A DNA stretch of 57,899 nt from Opitutia bacterium (lineage in GTDB: Bacteria; Verrucomicrobiota; Verrucomicrobiia; Opitutales; JABJCN01): assembly GCA_018668635.1 (NCBI GenBank), contig JABJCN010000008.1, positions 8,001 through 65,899 of the forward strand, in the 5' to 3' direction. The position numbers were made by a program, and so were the translations under genes. The notes beneath the pieces are model-generated. The model did no database searches. It was not told the DNA's origin and saw only the letters and a list, made by a program, of their open reading frames with translations. Below are positions 54,140 through 57,899 of this stretch, one piece after another. How positions within the stretch are numbered: the first letter of the stretch is position 1; each line of letters begins with the position of its first letter.

Positions 54140-54880
54140 CTATTTATCCCTTGTTGCTTTTTTTTGCAGGATAGTCAGCTCTCGGGCCCCTTTTTGGGCT
54201 AATCTGAGGATTTCCTGAAGCTGCGAACCGGAGAATGTATTTTCTTCGCCACTACCTTGAACTTCAACGTACCTACCGCTTCCAGTTATAACAATATTAC
54301 TATCTACATCTGCAGCGCTATCTTCGATATAGTCCAGATCAAGTGCGGCCATTCCATTAACAATTCCAACGCTTACTGCAGCGACGCTGTCAGTCAATGG
54401 GTCTTCTTCGATCTTTTTATCCTTGAGAAGTTTTTTAATGGCTAGGCGCAGTGCGACATAGGCACCGGTAATGGATGCTGTGCGAGTTCCTCCATCAGCT
54501 CGGAGAACATCACAATCAATCCACACCGTTAAACCAGGAATCTTTTTTAGATCAATGATTGCTCGCATTGAGCGACCTATCAGGCGTTGTATCTCAACTG
54601 TCCGGCCATCTTGCTTCCCTTTGGATACATCCCGTCTTTTGCGATCAAGCGTAGAGTAGGGGAGCATGGAGTATTCCGCTGTAATCCAACCACCTTCCAC
54701 GTTCTGTGCTCTCATCCATGGTGGCACTCTATGCTCTACCGTGGCGGCACAAATGACTTGTGTGTCCCCGAAGGAGCAAAGCGCTGATCCTGTCGCATTT
54801 TTAGCGATTCCTGCTTTGATGGATATAGTGCGAAGTTGGTCCGGTATGCGACCATCATGACGTGTATTTTTTTTACTCAT
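54140..54880 (-). CDS. rph: ribonuclease PH
   Basis: Phosphorolytic 3'-5' exoribonuclease that trims tRNA 3' ends. 246 residues with the standard order: HDGRIPDQLR, GSALCSFGDTQVICAATVE, the Arg-rich RKRRDVSKGKQDGRTVEIQ segment, IGRSMRAIID, DCDVLRADGGTRTASITGA (phosphate and active-site region) and the final ...EVQGSGEENTFS. It is convergent with ptsI (18 bp) and 28 bp downstream of ispG on the same strand. Confidence 0.96.
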   Translation of the reverse strand: MSKKNTRHDGRIPDQLRTISIKAGIAKNATGSALCSFGDTQVICAATVEHRVPPWMRAQNVEGGWITAEYSMLPYSTLDRKRRDVSKGKQDGRTVEIQRLIGRSMRAIIDLKKIPGLTVWIDCDVLRADGGTRTASITGAYVALRLAIKKLLKDKKIEEDPLTDSVAAVSVGIVNGMAALDLDYIEDSAADVDSNIVITGSGRYVEVQGSGEENTFSGSQLQEILRLAQKGARELTILQKKATRDK

Positions 54881-54908
54881 AAAATCACTGGTTATTAAAT
54901 TTCTTAGT

Positions 54909-56894
54909 TTATGTTAATGATGTTGGCTCAGGGTCGCGCCATTTTCCTTGAGACTTGATAAGGTCGATGAGCCGATTGACGGCCTCATCTTCAGGGATAG
55001 CGACTTGTACACAGTCCTTGCCAACGTAGAGATTAATCTTTCCCGGCGCCCCACCAACATAGCCGAAGTCAGCGTCTGCCATTTCTCCAGGACCATTCAC
55101 GATACACCCCATGATTGCAATTGTAATTCCTTTTAAGTGGTCGGTCTTTGCCTTAACTTTCTGGGTAGTAGTTTCTAAATCAAAAAGAGTTCTCCCGCAA
55201 CTTGGGCAGGCGACGAATTCAGTTTTTGAAATTCGTGTTCGAGTCGCTTGCAGGACATTGTAGCCCAGGTTCGTGGCGCTTAGGAGGCTGGATTCTTCTT
55301 CTACACTGATCAAGTCTCCGATGCCATCACATAGCAACCCCCCTGATAGTAGACTAGTCTCTAACAAGTTGTCTAAGGATGACTTCAATGGATGGATAAA
55401 GTTTTTAGATGTATTTCGAATCCATATAGGGAAATGTAAATCTGCGTCTGATAGGTTTTGAGAAAGCTGGCGGTATGCTGAACCCGAATCTATCTTATCT
55501 GTGTTGAGAGCGAGGATTAGGGATTTGTTTGCATATTTATCCATACCATCCGGTAAATCAGGCGAATCGATCGAAAGAGCCACTGTCCGACCGGTTTTTA
55601 GTAAAGCAGGAAGTTCTTTGACTGAATGAATTAATAGGACTAGATTCCCTTCTTCCGGTAGCTTGTTTACTGTACCTTGATCAAATACTTCGATGACAAA
55701 AAAGGGAATGACAGGGCGGAGTGTATCTTCAAGGACATTGAACTGTTCAAAATCCTTTTCAGTCTTGAGCGTTAAAAGGAGTCCTTCAATTCCATTTTCT
55801 TTTCGTGTAGTTTGTACTTTGCAGATATCAATAATTAGATCTTGCAGTTCAGAAAGGTGGCGGTCGGTTCTAACTATTATTCGTGGAGGCAATCCTGTGC
55901 CTGCCGAAAGGTTTTCTGTAATCTGAACAGGAGTTGCCTTACGCCTTTTATAATCAAATGGATCGAATGAGGGGGGAAACCTTTTCGGGACGGGGTTCCC
56001 CTGAGTGCTTTCTGCCCATAGATACTCAGCTCGTTTGGCCAGTTCACGTGCAACTGGTATTTCGCAAACCGGGTCCTCGGTAAGTGAGACACGAATCGTG
56101 TCTCCGTATCCATCAAGCAGTAGGGATCCAATCCCAACGGTACTTTTTATTCGTCCATCTTCTCCGTCGCCAGCTTCCGTGACACCAAGGTGGAGTGGGT
56201 AGTTCATTTTTTCTGCCGCCATCTTTTCAACGGCAAGACGGTAGGCTTGAACCATAACCTTAGGGTTACTGGCTTTCATTGAGAGAATTATATTTTGGAA
56301 TCCGTTAGATTCAGCAATACGGATAAACTCGAGAGCTGATTCTACCATTCCAAGCGGAGTGTCTCCGTAGCGATTCAGAATACGATCTGAGAGGGACCCG
56401 TGATTGGTGCCTATCCTCATGGCACGTCCTAAATACTTGCACCGATTTACAAGTGGACTGAAGCTTTCGTGGAGTCTTTGTAATTCCTCGTCATACTCTC
56501 GTTCGGTATATTCCCTTATCTGGAAATTTTTCCTGTCAGCATAGTTGCCCGGATTGACGCGAACTTTCTCCACATGCTCCACAGCTTCCATGGCAACCTG
56601 TGGAAGAAAGTGAATGTCCGCTACAAGAGGGACTCGGCAACCCTCATTGTGTAAACGACTGCGAATCTCCTTGAGCGCTTTTGCGGCCCGGACACTTGGC
56701 GCCGTAATGCGAACGATCTCACAACCGGCATTTGCTAGGTTGATTGATTGGCGAACTGTAGCCTCCACGTCCTTTGTGTCGGTTGTGGTCATTGATTGAA
56801 TCCGAATCGGATTGTCACCACCGACCCCTACATTTCCCACGAGAACTTCGCGGGTTTTCCAGCGACGGATGCCTTTATTCAACGGCTTTGCCAT
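54909..56894 (-). CDS. ispG: (E)-4-hydroxy-3-methylbut-2-enyl-diphosphate synthase IspG, long form
   Basis: Penultimate MEP-pathway step, reductive ring opening of MEcPP by a 4Fe-4S enzyme. The ATG at 56894 gives 661 residues; a longer in-frame reading to 57005 lies within the rseP gene and is rejected. The TIM barrel is intact (VLVGNVGVGGDNPIRIQSMT, VADIHFLPQVA, VRVNPGNYADRK). About 270 residues are inserted between barrel and cluster domain, as in the plant, Chlamydia and Bacteroidetes type. The C-terminal cluster cysteines are in ACPSCGR and MGCIVNGPGEM. The start overlaps the rseP end by 20 bp. Confidence 0.95.
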   Translation of the reverse strand: MAKPLNKGIRRWKTREVLVGNVGVGGDNPIRIQSMTTTDTKDVEATVRQSINLANAGCEIVRITAPSVRAAKALKEIRSRLHNEGCRVPLVADIHFLPQVAMEAVEHVEKVRVNPGNYADRKNFQIREYTEREYDEELQRLHESFSPLVNRCKYLGRAMRIGTNHGSLSDRILNRYGDTPLGMVESALEFIRIAESNGFQNIILSMKASNPKVMVQAYRLAVEKMAAEKMNYPLHLGVTEAGDGEDGRIKSTVGIGSLLLDGYGDTIRVSLTEDPVCEIPVARELAKRAEYLWAESTQGNPVPKRFPPSFDPFDYKRRKATPVQITENLSAGTGLPPRIIVRTDRHLSELQDLIIDICKVQTTRKENGIEGLLLTLKTEKDFEQFNVLEDTLRPVIPFFVIEVFDQGTVNKLPEEGNLVLLIHSVKELPALLKTGRTVALSIDSPDLPDGMDKYANKSLILALNTDKIDSGSAYRQLSQNLSDADLHFPIWIRNTSKNFIHPLKSSLDNLLETSLLSGGLLCDGIGDLISVEEESSLLSATNLGYNVLQATRTRISKTEFVACPSCGRTLFDLETTTQKVKAKTDHLKGITIAIMGCIVNGPGEMADADFGYVGGAPGKINLYVGKDCVQVAIPEDEAVNRLIDLIKSQGKWRDPEPTSLT

Positions 56895-57899
56895 CAAGAT
56901 TTGGCTTTGATTTATTTGGTGGCTCTGGGGCAGATGTGGTAAGTATCGCTGGGTCAAAGTACAGAGAACGTAGAATCTCGTAGCGATGCTCTTCCTGATT
57001 ATCACCCTTCCAGCGCAGGCTATCGTAAACCCCCACGTAGATGATCATAGAAAAAAGTAGTAGGACAAAAACCGTTTGAATGCGAACAATGAAGCCGATA
57101 GGCAGACCTTTTTTGCGTAATTTTGCCACGGTGGCGAAAAGGATATGCCCCCCATCAAGTACAGGGATTGGGAGCATATTAAGTATGGCTAGGTTGATAT
57201 TGAGTAACACGGCGAAGACTAGAACAAGCCGAAAGTCGATATTTGCGTAGCGATGGAATACTCGCCCAATGCCTATTGGCCCACTTAGTTGCTGAACGCC
57301 GATGTCAGAGTTGCGGTTGAGTAGACTTCCCAAGACCTGAAGTGTCGTGTTGAAGTGTCGACGAATCTGAGTGAGAGGGTTTAGATGTATGCGTGTCTCC
57401 CCACCCATAACAAAGCCAAGGAGGGGTTGTATTACCACGGGATCAATTATAATCTGTGTAGTTTCTGGTAGATTTAAATTTCTTTGAATATCCCCAGATT
57501 GAAGTGAAAGAACTTTTGATGTGTCGTTGGATTTTTTGAGTGCTATTTCAGCATCTTGAATGGAGTTTATTGAGTGATTGCCAATTTTAGTGAGAATGTC
57601 TCCAATCCTTGGCTTGAAACCACTTTGGTCTGGGTGACCCTCGATCTCAAAGAGTATAAGTTTTGCACGGGTTTCGGGAGAGGGTACTTCTGTCGGTGGT
57701 TCCGCATATTTTGGAAAAAAATGTAGGGAAAGCAGATTGTCTTCATTATTAATCCGCAGTGTAAGAGTGGTTTTTCTTTCAGCCTTGAGTTGAGGCTGGA
57801 TCTGGAGTTCTACGCCTTTGCCATCTCGCTCAATCCCCAATGTGACTGGTTGGTCTCCACTTTTCTTTAAATGCTCGCGAATAGCAGGAATTGAAAAAA
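56875..57899 (-). CDS. rseP: RIP metalloprotease RseP (site-2 protease), N-terminus beyond window
   Basis: The minus-strand frame is open from 57899 to the stop at 56875, so the gene enters from beyond the window. Visible: the end of a PDZ domain (QPVTLGIERDGKGVELQI is the usual RseP opening), a second PDZ-like stretch (KPRIGDILTKIGNHSINSI), and the C-terminal membrane core with SGPIGIGRVF and LLNINLAILNMLPIPVLDGGH, the NxxPxPxLDGG metal-ligand motif. The N-terminal HExxH is outside the window. It cleaves anti-sigma factors or signal peptides in the membrane. It precedes ispG with a 20-bp overlap; the dxr-rseP-ispG order is plausible but not visible. Confidence 0.92.
   Translation of the reverse strand, partial: FSIPAIREHLKKSGDQPVTLGIERDGKGVELQIQPQLKAERKTTLTLRINNEDNLLSLHFFPKYAEPPTEVPSPETRAKLILFEIEGHPDQSGFKPRIGDILTKIGNHSINSIQDAEIALKKSNDTSKVLSLQSGDIQRNLNLPETTQIIIDPVVIQPLLGFVMGGETRIHLNPLTQIRRHFNTTLQVLGSLLNRNSDIGVQQLSGPIGIGRVFHRYANIDFRLVLVFAVLLNINLAILNMLPIPVLDGGHILFATVAKLRKKGLPIGFIVRIQTVFVLLLFSMIIYVGVYDSLRWKGDNQEEHRYEILRSLYFDPAILTTSAPEPPNKSKPNLDGKAVE

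Noticed and set aside
56895-57005. A 37-residue N-terminal extension of IspG.
   Set aside because: It lies inside the rseP reading region, is unlike any IspG start, and the ATG at 56894 begins at the usual place.
1-57899. tRNA or rRNA genes, CRISPR arrays, insertion sequences or integrase/attachment sites.
   Set aside because: Intergenic gaps are short and show no cloverleaf, regular repeats or terminal inverted repeats; no transposase or integrase is encoded.

Overview
The window is an ordinary bacterial chromosome segment, densely coding on both strands, with GC in the mid-40s by eye. No rRNA, tRNA, insertion sequence, prophage or CRISPR is visible. The gene set points to Verrucomicrobiota, most likely an Opitutia-type (possibly marine) lineage. 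The clues are a double-length tandem UvrA of the kind known from Chlamydia, the long IspG with an insertion domain, a TIGR03790-family secreted protein, an exosortase fused to an EpsI-like domain beside exopolysaccharide genes, LPS genes (lpxA, an LptF/LptG permease), and mcsA-mcsB-clpC in what must be an outer-membrane organism. This placement is inferred from gene content, not from a marker tree.

Layout. 1-6.9 kb: a truncated AEC permease, mtaB, a HAD phosphatase, an alanine:cation symporter with an odd N-terminal insert, an LptF/LptG permease and an MBL hydrolase. 7-15.8 kb: folE2, a NUDIX hydrolase, an FkbM methyltransferase, tandem uvrA and a metallophosphoesterase. 15.9-21.5 kb: a co-directional run ribBA(X)-ribH-nusB-ftsY-aroB-unknown-lpxA. 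21.5-26 kb: a DUF2237 protein, an A-type Fe-S protein, infC, an amidase, crcB and a TIGR03790 protein. 26-31.8 kb: one giant secreted TPR/coiled-coil gene. 31.9-35.4 kb: an Smr protein, hsp20 with a sigma-54-like promoter and a strong hairpin, and hrpB.

35.5-43.1 kb is an exopolysaccharide/exosortase locus built around a 340-bp divergent control region. Leftward run a NusG/RfaH-like factor, gmd, a TPR protein and exosortase-EpsI. Rightward run a polyprenyl-phosphate sugar transferase and a WecG/TagA/CpsF-type glycosyltransferase. The leftward leader has a good sigma-70 promoter and two perfect inverted repeats, which suggests processive antitermination by the first-encoded factor.

43.1-48.4 kb: ilvE, then the tightly overlapping mcsA-mcsB-clpC operon ending in a clear terminator. 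48.4-57.9 kb: a small unknown gene, ndk, and isoprenoid MEP-pathway genes (ispF, ispD, ispE, long ispG) interleaved with pyrF, ptsI, rph and a truncated rseP. Short stop/start overlaps (ATGA or TTGA) are frequent, which indicates translational coupling. Shine-Dalgarno sequences are weak or absent in front of most genes I examined.

The best candidates for undescribed biology are the giant coiled-coil protein, whose Trp-centred breaks recur every 192-193 residues; the exosortase/EPS locus with its structured leader; the sigma-54-like control of hsp20; and two short genes of unknown function.
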